Assembly (NCBI GenBank): GCA_938041725.1
Contig: CALISX010000223.1
Span: 1-6,591 of the forward strand
Direction of reading: 5' to 3'
DNA: 6,591 nucleotides
Source: an uncultured Lachnoanaerobaculum sp.
Lineage (GTDB): Bacteria > Bacillota > Clostridia > Lachnospirales > Lachnospiraceae
The translations under genes were made by a program, and so were the position numbers. Positions 1-6,237 of the stretch are shown piece by piece. The notes under the pieces are model-generated. The model ran no database searches. It was not told the DNA's origin and was given only the letters and a program-made list of their open reading frames with translations. Numbering within the stretch: position 1 is the first letter of the stretch; each line of letters opens with the position of its first letter.

Positions 1-562
1 GTCTATTATTATCAGTGGTTATAGCTATTTTTCCTATGCACAGGAAGCATTGCACAGAGGAGTTGCTGCGTATTTATTAAAACCTTTGGAGGAGGATTTG
101 TTGGAGGAAGCTCTTAAAAAGGTACAGAGGATTTTGGAGACTAAACAAAAAGAACTTCTGCATCAAAAGAGAATAAATGCAGAGTTAAAAAAGCTTCAAA
201 GTTATTTGGAGACTCCAAGGGATACAGGGAAACAGAAGGAACCCATTCAAAGGGCAATTGAATACATCCGAGAGAATTACTGTAGGGATATCACTTTGGA
301 GGAGGTAGCGGGGGTGGTTTTTATGCATCCTACTTATTTTTCAGCATTGTTTAAAAAGGAGATGGGGCAAAGTTTTGTGGTATATACCAATGGTCTTAGG
401 ATGGAGAAAGCGGGAAGGCTTCTATGTGAAGGGGGATTAAGGGCAGTTGAAGTCTCTCATATGCTGGGTTTTCGAGATGTAAGCTATTTTAATCGGGTAT
501 TTAAAAAATATTTTGGAAAATCTCCACTGGAATACAAAGAGGGAGAGAAAAAGGAAATATAA
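1..562 (+). CDS. AraC-family two-component response regulator (YesN-like), 5' end missing
   Basis: This is the C-terminal 186 residues of a DNA-binding response regulator; the reading frame is open from base 2 and the start lies left of the window. The first ~28 residues are the end of a receiver domain: IISG carries the conserved Ser/Thr of beta-4 (Ser5) and YLLKP carries the conserved Lys (Lys27). The phosphorylated Asp is not in the window. A Glu/Lys/Leu-rich, coiled-coil-like linker follows (about 29-70), then an AraC/XylS DNA-binding domain with two helix-turn-helix units (about 97-122 and 148-179), ending in the family's typical GFRDVSYFNRVFKKYFGKSP segment. The linker is short, so the full protein is probably near 260 residues rather than the ~500 of long YesN proteins. 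In this family the partner is usually a YesM-type sensor kinase encoded nearby, not visible here. Its place directly before a co-directional sugar operon suggests it controls that operon, which is inference. The family call is very safe. Confidence 0.93.
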   Translation, partial: SIIISGYSYFSYAQEALHRGVAAYLLKPLEEDLLEEALKKVQRILETKQKELLHQKRINAELKKLQSYLETPRDTGKQKEPIQRAIEYIRENYCRDITLEEVAGVVFMHPTYFSALFKKEMGQSFVVYTNGLRMEKAGRLLCEGGLRAVEVSHMLGFRDVSYFNRVFKKYFGKSPLEYKEGEKKEI

Positions 563-576
563 GGGAAATTAAGTTC

Positions 577-616
577 ATGGCACCGATATTCTTTTAAATA
601 TGAATATCGGTGCCAT
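577..616 (+). terminator. Probable transcription terminator after the response regulator
   Basis: A perfect 15-bp inverted repeat (577-591 paired with 602-616) encloses a 10-nt A/T loop, starting 14 bases after the regulator's stop codon. The stem includes a GGCACCG block. The downstream tract is only TTTGTAAATTT, a weak U-run, so termination may be partial. The perfect symmetry and position make a terminator the best explanation; a transcript-stabilising hairpin is the alternative. Confidence 0.75.
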
Positions 617-739
617 TTGTAAATTTATGCAAATGTTAATACTAATCTCTACTACAGAGCAGAATCGGACTAAAAGATATTTAATTAAATTGATAATAAA
701 AGCATAAAAAAGTACAAATAATCTAAAGAATATTCTATT

Positions 740-780
740 GTAAATAATATGGAAAAAAATTAAAGTAAATAATATAGAAA
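740..780 (+). repeat. Pair of 16-bp direct repeats, possible regulator binding site
   Basis: GTAAATAATATGGAAA (740-755) and GTAAATAATATAGAAA (765-780) match at 15 of 16 positions and begin 25 bp apart. AraC-family regulators typically bind paired direct repeats near promoters, and a gene of that family lies immediately upstream, so this is a candidate operator for the response regulator. The A/T-rich composition raises the chance of coincidence; the functional role is inferred. Confidence 0.45.
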
Positions 781-839
781 TAAGGCATAAGTACTGAAAC
801 AAATTTGCCTCGTTTTTCATTTTGGACGTGCTCATTTAT

Positions 840-845
840 AGGAGG
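840..845 (+). promoter_or_regulatory. Ribosome binding site that sets the isomerase start
   Basis: AGGAGG lies 4 bases before the ATG at 850. It decides the start: the frame is open further upstream to a TTG at 805, but that codon has no Shine-Dalgarno sequence and the 15 extra residues do not look like part of the family. Confidence 0.85.
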
Positions 846-849
846 AAAT

Positions 850-2271
850 ATGAAAAAAGAAAGATCAGGGATTCAATTTGGCATTATTGTAAGTAGCAGG
901 AATTTTTTCCCTATGGAACTGGCAAAAAAAGGAAGGGAAGCCATTTTGGAAAAAATGAAGGAAATGGGCTTTGGCTGCATTATTTTATCTCCGACAGAAA
1001 CTCCCTTGGGTGTGGTTGAAACCTACCAAGATGCAAAAAAATGTGCAGAACTTTTTGCAAAACATCGGGAGGAAATTGACGGTATTATAATTGTTTTACC
1101 TAATTTCGGGGATGAGGCGGCGGTGACGGAGGCCATAGTTCGCTCAGGGCTTAGGGTACCTGTACTGGTACAAGCCTGTGACGATGAGAAAGATAAGTTG
1201 GATCTTTCACACCGCAGGGACTCTTTTTGTGGCAAATTATCCGTATGCAATAATCTTTACCAGAACCGAATTCCGTTTACCGATACCACTTACCATACCT
1301 GCAGCATTGACAGTCGGGAATTTACACTGGATGTGGAGAATTTTGCCGGGATCTGCAAAGTGGTGCGGGGGTTAAAAAAACTGAGGGTTGGAGCTATCGG
1401 AGCCAGACCGTCAGCCTTTCGTACAGTCAGATATTCGGAAAAGCTTTTGCAGGAAGCGGGGATTACTGTGGAAACCACAGATTTATCGGTTATTTTGGCT
1501 TTAGCCGGGGAAAAAATGAGGGATTCCCGTGTTAGGGATGTGATGGAGAGTATCCGTCTATATGGAAATATGACTTTTGAAGTCAGTGAGGAAAAGTTAC
1601 GAAAACAGGCGGGCTTTTTTTTGGCAGTGCAGGATTGGCTGGAGGAGAATGATTGTCAGGCCAGTGCCATTCAGTGCTGGGACTCTTTGGAAAAAAATTA
1701 TGGGATTGCATCCTGCCTTGCCATGAGCATGATGGGAGAGATGGGAATGCCGAGTGCCTGTGAAATGGATGTTATGGGGGCGGTTAGTATGGCGGCTCTC
1801 AATCTGGCTTCAGGGAAGCCTTCAGGATATCTGGACTGGAACAACGGATTTGCAGACAATAGAGATCGGTGTATGATGATTCACTGTGCCAACTATCCAA
1901 AAAGCTTTTTGGGTATGAAACCTGAAATCGGTAATCTGGACATACTTTCATTGGCTTTGGGTGAGGAAAACTGCTTTGGAGCATGTAAGGGGGTTATTGT
2001 TCCGGGGCCATTCACCTTTGCAAAAATCAGTACAGATGATTTTGAGGGAAGAATTAAAGCCTATGTAGGAGAGGGAGAATTTGTACATGAAGATATTTCC
2101 ACTCCGGGAGGTCCGGGAGTAGTGGAAATAAAGGGTATGCAAAAGCTTATGAAGTATATTTGTCAAAATGGATTTGAACATCATGTGGCTATGAATCGCT
2201 CCCACACAGCAGGAATTTTAAAAGAGGCCTTTGAAAAATATATGGGATGGGAGGTGTATCACCATGAATAA
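850..2271 (+). CDS. L-fucose/L-arabinose isomerase-family protein (sugar isomerase)
   Basis: A 473-residue cytoplasmic protein with the fold of the L-fucose/L-arabinose isomerases, metal-dependent enzymes that interconvert aldoses and ketoses. The N-terminal half shows Rossmann-like segments: a beta strand at GIQFGIIVSS (7-16), DGIIIVLPNFGDE (77-89) and VPVLVQACDDE (103-113). The C-terminal catalytic part has Glu305 in ACEMDVMGA and Asp329 in YLDWNN. These are 24 residues apart, the spacing of the manganese ligands Glu337 and Asp361 of E. coli FucI. A conserved His cluster (444/445 and 452) near the C-terminus would supply the third ligand. At 473 residues it is well short of FucI (~590), so it belongs to the shorter, mostly uncharacterised relatives. 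No signal peptide or membrane segment is seen. It is first in the operon, and the next gene starts inside its last codons. The isomerase fold is secure; the substrate is not known and need not be fucose or arabinose. Confidence 0.85.
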   Translation: MKKERSGIQFGIIVSSRNFFPMELAKKGREAILEKMKEMGFGCIILSPTETPLGVVETYQDAKKCAELFAKHREEIDGIIIVLPNFGDEAAVTEAIVRSGLRVPVLVQACDDEKDKLDLSHRRDSFCGKLSVCNNLYQNRIPFTDTTYHTCSIDSREFTLDVENFAGICKVVRGLKKLRVGAIGARPSAFRTVRYSEKLLQEAGITVETTDLSVILALAGEKMRDSRVRDVMESIRLYGNMTFEVSEEKLRKQAGFFLAVQDWLEENDCQASAIQCWDSLEKNYGIASCLAMSMMGEMGMPSACEMDVMGAVSMAALNLASGKPSGYLDWNNGFADNRDRCMMIHCANYPKSFLGMKPEIGNLDILSLALGEENCFGACKGVIVPGPFTFAKISTDDFEGRIKAYVGEGEFVHEDISTPGGPGVVEIKGMQKLMKYICQNGFEHHVAMNRSHTAGILKEAFEKYMGWEVYHHE

Positions 2272-3826
2272 AATGTGGAAAGCGAAAGAAATATCAGAAA
2301 AAACACAGGTTATACAGTATCCGAAAAGTGTAGAAAAATGGGATATTTTTGAAATCACATTGTATTCTCACATTAAATACGAAAATCCTTTCCGTCAGGT
2401 ATCTCTTTGGGGAGAGTTTAAAAGTAAGGAAACATGTGAAAGGGTGTGGGGATTTTATGATGGGGAAGGAAGATGGAAGATTCGCTTTATGCCACAGGAA
2501 ACAGGCAAATATGCATTTCACATTTTTTCCAATGATCCGAATATAAACGAACATAGCGGAAGCTTCATCTCTTTGCCGGCAGGTGAAAATAATCATGGGC
2601 CGGTATATCCGAATAAAATCCTACATTTTTCATATGCTGACGGTACACCGTTTTTTGTACTGGGAACCACTGCTTACGGTTGGACCTACAGACCTTATGA
2701 CATAAGGACAAAAACCCTGGAATCTTTTGAGAAGTACAAGTTTAACAAAATCCGAATGCTGTTAACTCCGAAATATTATCAGGGAGAGGATGGAGATGTG
2801 GACATTTCTTATGAGCCTGAATGCTATCCTTTTGAAGGAAAACCCGGAAATTTTGATTTTGAGCGTTTTATTCCCGCCTATTTTCAAAACTATGAACGCT
2901 GCCTTTCAGATCTTAAAAAACGAGGAATAGAAGCGGATGTGATTTTGTTTCATTTTTATGATTTCGGACATTTTGGTATTGACCGAATGGACGAAGAACA
3001 GGCTCTTTTCTATTTGCAGTATGTGATTCGTCGCTTTAGTGCCTTTAGGAATGTGTGGTGGTCCTTGGCAAATGAGTATGATGTATCTGTGGAAGCAGAC
3101 AGTGACGGGGGAAGTATGGTACGCACCAGAGTAAATCGAAGAAACTGGGATGTAATAGGGGAATACATTAAGGCTAACGATCCTTATCAGCACCCACGCT
3201 CAATTCACAATTATCCTTCGGGGGAGATTTATCCCAATCGTAGCTGGATGACACATGTATCTTATCAGCATCCGAATACCTACCAACTTTTGATTGATTT
3301 GAAAAGGCGTTATCAAAAGCCTGTGGTGAATGATGAATACCAATATGAGGGGAATGTGAAGTATGAGTGGGGTAACAGTACCCCGGAGGAAGTGGTTTTT
3401 TCACACTGGCTGTCCTTTATGGCAGGGGGATATGCTACTCATGGGGAGGCTATTAAAATAAAGAATAATCGTGATATTTTCTGGACCTATGGGGGGGAGA
3501 TTACAGGGGAGAGTGCAAAGAGAATTCGATTTTTAAAAGAGATTGCTTTGGGATGCTCTTTTCAGGAGATGAAGCCGGATTGGAGAAACACCGACGGTAT
3601 AAATTACTTTTCGATTTCAAAAGAAGATATGGAGTACCTTTTGTTTTTCAGTACAGATATGCCCCGTAAAAGAATTTATCCGGGGAATGCCAAAACCGGC
3701 TTTTATAATTATCGTGTGGAAGTGTTTGATGTCTGGAATTGTAAAAAAATACAGGAGTATGAAATTCATAAACAAACAGCGTTTGTTCCTGCCAAGTGGA
3801 AGGCGGTGAAACTTACGGCAATATAA
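2264..3826 (+). CDS. DUF5060/DUF4038 (apiosidase-like) intracellular glycoside hydrolase
   Basis: A 520-residue putative glycosidase. Residues ~15-105 resemble the DUF5060 beta-sandwich found before such enzymes. Residues ~115-430 form a TIM-barrel of the DUF4038/apiosidase-like type (the Pfam family linked to GH140), entered by the typical segment FSYADGTPFFVLGTTAYGW (122-140). Residues ~435-520 look like the small C-terminal beta domain (DUF5605-like). The two expected clan-A acids are visible: Glu271 in WWSLANEYD as acid/base and Glu358 in PVVNDEYQYEG as nucleophile. No signal peptide or anchor is present, so it should act in the cytoplasm on an imported glycoside. The start at 2264 is chosen because GGGAGGT (2249-2255) lies 8 bases ahead. 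It overlaps the isomerase gene by 8 bp, implying translational coupling. A TTG 33 bases upstream in the same frame has no ribosome site. GH140 members release apiose from rhamnogalacturonan II, but the wider family is diverse, so the linkage cleaved here is open. Confidence 0.8.
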   Translation: MNKMWKAKEISEKTQVIQYPKSVEKWDIFEITLYSHIKYENPFRQVSLWGEFKSKETCERVWGFYDGEGRWKIRFMPQETGKYAFHIFSNDPNINEHSGSFISLPAGENNHGPVYPNKILHFSYADGTPFFVLGTTAYGWTYRPYDIRTKTLESFEKYKFNKIRMLLTPKYYQGEDGDVDISYEPECYPFEGKPGNFDFERFIPAYFQNYERCLSDLKKRGIEADVILFHFYDFGHFGIDRMDEEQALFYLQYVIRRFSAFRNVWWSLANEYDVSVEADSDGGSMVRTRVNRRNWDVIGEYIKANDPYQHPRSIHNYPSGEIYPNRSWMTHVSYQHPNTYQLLIDLKRRYQKPVVNDEYQYEGNVKYEWGNSTPEEVVFSHWLSFMAGGYATHGEAIKIKNNRDIFWTYGGEITGESAKRIRFLKEIALGCSFQEMKPDWRNTDGINYFSISKEDMEYLLFFSTDMPRKRIYPGNAKTGFYNYRVEVFDVWNCKKIQEYEIHKQTAFVPAKWKAVKLTAI

Positions 3827-3835
3827 GGAGGAAGT

Positions 3836-5380
3836 ATGGCAAAATATCTGGCGGGACTTGATTATGGCACCGGAGGTGCCAAGGCTTGTATCATTGATGA
3901 GGAGGCAAGGGTTCTCTCCTATGCCTATCGTGAGTATCCTATAATAGTGGAGCATCCCGGTTGGTCGGAGCATGACCCCTTGGTTTATTGGGAAGCAGCT
4001 TGTGAACTGTTAAAAGAATGTATTCAAAAGGCAAAAGTAGTTCCAAAGGAGATTGCGGCAATTGCTGTCTCCTCCGCCCTACCCTGTTTGGTGATGCTTG
4101 ATGAAAAGGGAGCACCTATTCAAAAAGCTTATAACCTTATGGATAAAAGGGCATGGAGGGAAGCAAAGGAATTGATGGAAAATCCCGGGAAAGAGCAGAT
4201 ATTTGCCCTTTCGGGTAATCGACTGGAGGATCATCCTTCCATCGTAAACCTTCTGTGGGAAAAGAAAAACCGTCCTGAGGATTTCGCCCGAATTCAAAAA
4301 GTAAATACCATTGACGGATATATCCGTTATAAGTTGTGTGGAAGTCATACAACAAATCATTCCTGTGGAGTATTTTTAGGGGGATATAATATTAGAAAAA
4401 ACAGTTTTGATAGGACACTGCTGTTAAATCTGGGTATTAATCCGGATTGGATGCCGGAAATCTATGGCTGTGAGGATATTGTGGGAGAGGTGAATAAAAC
4501 AGCAGCCAAGGACACAGGTTTATCACCGGGAACTTTGGTTAGTGCCGGACAATGCGATTTTAATGCGGGCTGTATTGGAGCGGGACTTTTCAGAGAGGGA
4601 GATATAAATATGAATTTGGGAACTTGCGGTAATTTTGGAGTTATTCACAAGGACAGTAACTTTCTGGACACAATGCTGGCCTGTGCCTTAACAGCAAATT
4701 CCAATAATACCTATATTACCATTCCAACCACTACCACAGGTGGAGGAGCCATTCGCTATCTGCGAGATTTCTTCGGGGATGCGGAAAAATCATTGGAAAA
4801 ACTCACAGGAATGAGTGCTTACACAATGATGGATATGGAAGGAGAAAGAATTTCACCGGGTAGCGAGGGGCTACTCATACTCCCATATCTTATGGGAGAA
4901 CGAACCCCATTATGGAACAGCGAGGCCAGAGGGGTAGTATTCGGTATGTCTTTTCACCATACCAAGGGGCATATGATAAGGGCTATGATGGAGGGTGTGG
5001 CCTATGCTTTGTACTCATCTTTTCTTTTAATGAAGGAATCGGGAAAAACCATGGGAAATTGCATTATTTTTAATGAGGGAGGAGCATCAAGCAGACTATG
5101 GAGAAAAATAATCACTGATGTGTTTGCAGTTCCGACCGCCATGGTGGAAAACCGGGTGGGGGCTCCCTATGGGGATGCCCTGCTGGCGGGGGTGGCAGCC
5201 GGGGTATTTTCGGATTATGGGATTGCCCGGGACAGGGCAAACTACATTGATCCCCTGGAGCCCAATGAAAAGAACCACCGAATATATATGGAGTATTACC
5301 AGTTGTTCGAAAAGCTGTACCGGGATGTGTCTTCGGACTTTTCCATACTGGCAGGAATTGTGAAAGGAGGCAGGGAATGA
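3836..5380 (+). CDS. FGGY-family carbohydrate kinase (xylulokinase-like)
   Basis: A 514-residue ATP-dependent sugar kinase of the FGGY family, full length for the group (~480-540). The N-terminal domain begins with the phosphate-binding loop LDYGTGGAKA (8-17) and has the sugar-site MDKRA (102-106). The second domain holds the catalytic base Asp241 in GQCDFNAGCIGAG, then NLGTCGNFG (260-268), GERTPLWN (354-361) and the nucleotide-binding NEGGASS (413-419). It should phosphorylate the ketose made by the isomerase encoded two genes upstream, giving the substrate for the aldolase encoded directly after it. Which hydroxyl is phosphorylated cannot be read from the sequence. AAGGAGGA sits just before the ATG, 9 bases after the hydrolase stop. 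From about residue 433 onward the DNA becomes markedly GC richer and uses CTG, GCC and CCC codons more, unlike the first four fifths of the gene. No frameshift is seen. Family assignment is firm; the substrate could be any ketose. Confidence 0.9.
   Translation: MAKYLAGLDYGTGGAKACIIDEEARVLSYAYREYPIIVEHPGWSEHDPLVYWEAACELLKECIQKAKVVPKEIAAIAVSSALPCLVMLDEKGAPIQKAYNLMDKRAWREAKELMENPGKEQIFALSGNRLEDHPSIVNLLWEKKNRPEDFARIQKVNTIDGYIRYKLCGSHTTNHSCGVFLGGYNIRKNSFDRTLLLNLGINPDWMPEIYGCEDIVGEVNKTAAKDTGLSPGTLVSAGQCDFNAGCIGAGLFREGDINMNLGTCGNFGVIHKDSNFLDTMLACALTANSNNTYITIPTTTTGGGAIRYLRDFFGDAEKSLEKLTGMSAYTMMDMEGERISPGSEGLLILPYLMGERTPLWNSEARGVVFGMSFHHTKGHMIRAMMEGVAYALYSSFLLMKESGKTMGNCIIFNEGGASSRLWRKIITDVFAVPTAMVENRVGAPYGDALLAGVAAGVFSDYGIARDRANYIDPLEPNEKNHRIYMEYYQLFEKLYRDVSSDFSILAGIVKGGRE
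5363..5380 (+). promoter_or_regulatory. Ribosome binding site and ATGA start/stop overlap
   Basis: AAAGGAGG (5363-5370) lies 6 bases before the aldolase ATG at 5377, inside the last codons of the kinase. The kinase TGA (5378-5380) overlaps this ATG as ATGA, the classic arrangement for translational coupling of the two products. Confidence 0.85.
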
Positions 5381-6225
5381 TTGTGCCGCTGGCAGAAATG
5401 CAAAGGGAAGCCAGAAAAAAAGGATATGCTGTCCCCCATTTTTTAGGGGCGAATTTTGAAATGACCCTGGCTGCCATAGAGGCCGCTGCGGTCTGCCATT
5501 CTCCCCTGGCTTTGGGGTTTGCGCCAGAGGTATTTGCCATGATTCCCCTGGAGTATGCCCTGCCCATGCTGCGGGGAGCTGCTGCAAGAGCCCCGGTGCC
5601 GGTATCCATTCAGCTGGAGCATGGGGCAGGGTATGAGATTTTGGCCAAGGCCATTGCTTTGGGGATGCAGTCTGTGATGTTTGACGGTTCCCATTTGCCG
5701 GTGGAGGAGAATCTTCAGAAAACAAAGGAAATTGTGAAAATGGCCCACGCCTTTGGCTGTGATGTGGAAGCAGAGCTGGGATATGTGGGAGGCTCTGCCC
5801 TAAGGGATGGGGAGGGGGGACCCAGCAGAGAAACAGACCCGGCCATGGTACTGGATTTTATTACCAAAAGCCAGGTGGATTCTCTAGCCATTTCCTTTGG
5901 CAATGTCCATGGCAAATACCGGGGGGAACCCAGGCTGAACTACGGGCTGGTGGAAGAAATAGCAGGACTTACGGATGTGCCCCTAACCATGCACGGGGGC
6001 TCCGGCCTTACAAAGGAGCAGTATGAAAAAAGCATTGCAGCGGGGATCAGCAACATTCATTTCTACACCAATATCACCTTAGGTTTATGGAAGCATCTGG
6101 AGGAAATAGCCAGAGAGCGGGACGATCAACCGGTATATCACGAACTTTGCGGCGCCACCATTGCTTATTTTAAAAAAGAGATACTGCAGATTATGGAGAT
6201 TTGCAAAAGCGCCGGAAGGGCGTAA
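5377..6225 (+). CDS. Class II (zinc) ketose-bisphosphate aldolase family protein, GatY/KbaY-like, with altered active site
   Basis: A 282-residue TIM-barrel aldolase of the class II family, usual length for GatY/KbaY (~285). Members cleave ketose (bis)phosphates to dihydroxyacetone phosphate plus an aldehyde using zinc. Zinc ligands are all in place: His82 (LEHG), His178 (NVHG) and His206 (MHGGSG). MFDGSHLP (101-108) and VEAELG (130-135) are also kept. Two positions differ from the family. The catalytic Asp just before the first zinc His (D82 in GatY) is Glu81, and the active-site Asn of the late NVxT motif (N230 in KbaY) is His228 in NIHFYTN. The phosphate-loop GGSG and Thr231 are conserved, so a phosphorylated substrate is still likely. 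It follows the kinase with an ATGA overlap, so it probably cleaves the kinase product. Its DNA is about 52% GC by hand count, higher than the upstream operon genes. Whether it is a true aldolase with a new substrate or has another lyase activity is open. Confidence 0.87.
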   Translation: MIVPLAEMQREARKKGYAVPHFLGANFEMTLAAIEAAAVCHSPLALGFAPEVFAMIPLEYALPMLRGAAARAPVPVSIQLEHGAGYEILAKAIALGMQSVMFDGSHLPVEENLQKTKEIVKMAHAFGCDVEAELGYVGGSALRDGEGGPSRETDPAMVLDFITKSQVDSLAISFGNVHGKYRGEPRLNYGLVEEIAGLTDVPLTMHGGSGLTKEQYEKSIAAGISNIHFYTNITLGLWKHLEEIARERDDQPVYHELCGATIAYFKKEILQIMEICKSAGRA

Positions 6226-6237
6226 GAAGGAGAGACT

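Larger units (their letters stand above)
617..849 (+). promoter_or_regulatory. AT-rich intergenic control region of the sugar operon
   Basis: No gene is seen in this 233-base stretch between the terminator hairpin and the isomerase start. It is strongly A/T rich and should hold the operon promoter, because the upstream gene ends in a hairpin. One candidate is TTGATA (690-695) with TACAAA (713-718) at 17-bp spacing. A second is TTGTAA (738-743) with TAAAGT (761-766), which would overlap the direct repeat. Neither is strong, which fits a promoter needing an activator, but in such A/T-rich DNA hexamer matches are cheap. I saw no convincing CcpA (cre) site and no riboswitch-like structure. Confidence 0.5.

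Noticed and set aside
575..835. 86-residue open frame on the minus strand in the intergenic region
   Set aside because: It runs through the terminator hairpin and A/T-rich control DNA, its protein is Phe/Ile-rich low-complexity sequence typical of translated A/T DNA, and no ribosome site or family motif is visible.
805..849. Upstream TTG start adding 15 residues to the isomerase
   Set aside because: There is no Shine-Dalgarno sequence before it, while AGGAGG sits directly before the ATG at 850, where the family-like sequence begins.
617..849. CcpA (cre) operator or riboswitch in the leader
   Set aside because: No sequence close to the cre consensus and no extended paired structure was found by eye; only the direct repeat stood out.
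2231..2263. Upstream TTG start adding 11 residues to the hydrolase
   Set aside because: It lies in the isomerase coding sequence without a ribosome site, and GGGAGGT is correctly spaced for the ATG at 2264.
3491..3497. Run of seven G in the hydrolase gene (and a run of eight T near 1615 in the isomerase gene) as possible phase-variation tracts
   Set aside because: Both runs are short, the frames are intact, and nothing suggests slippage; purine-rich runs are common in this DNA.
5096..5725. Long minus-strand open frames (209 and 165 residues) opposite the kinase and aldolase genes
   Set aside because: Both lie against well-supported genes, have Pro/Ser/Gln-rich composition with no family motif, and arise where the coding strand becomes GC rich and stop codons are rare on the other strand.
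5377..6225. Housekeeping fructose-1,6-bisphosphate aldolase
   Set aside because: Two active-site substitutions and tight coupling to a sugar kinase gene point to a specialised catabolic aldolase instead.
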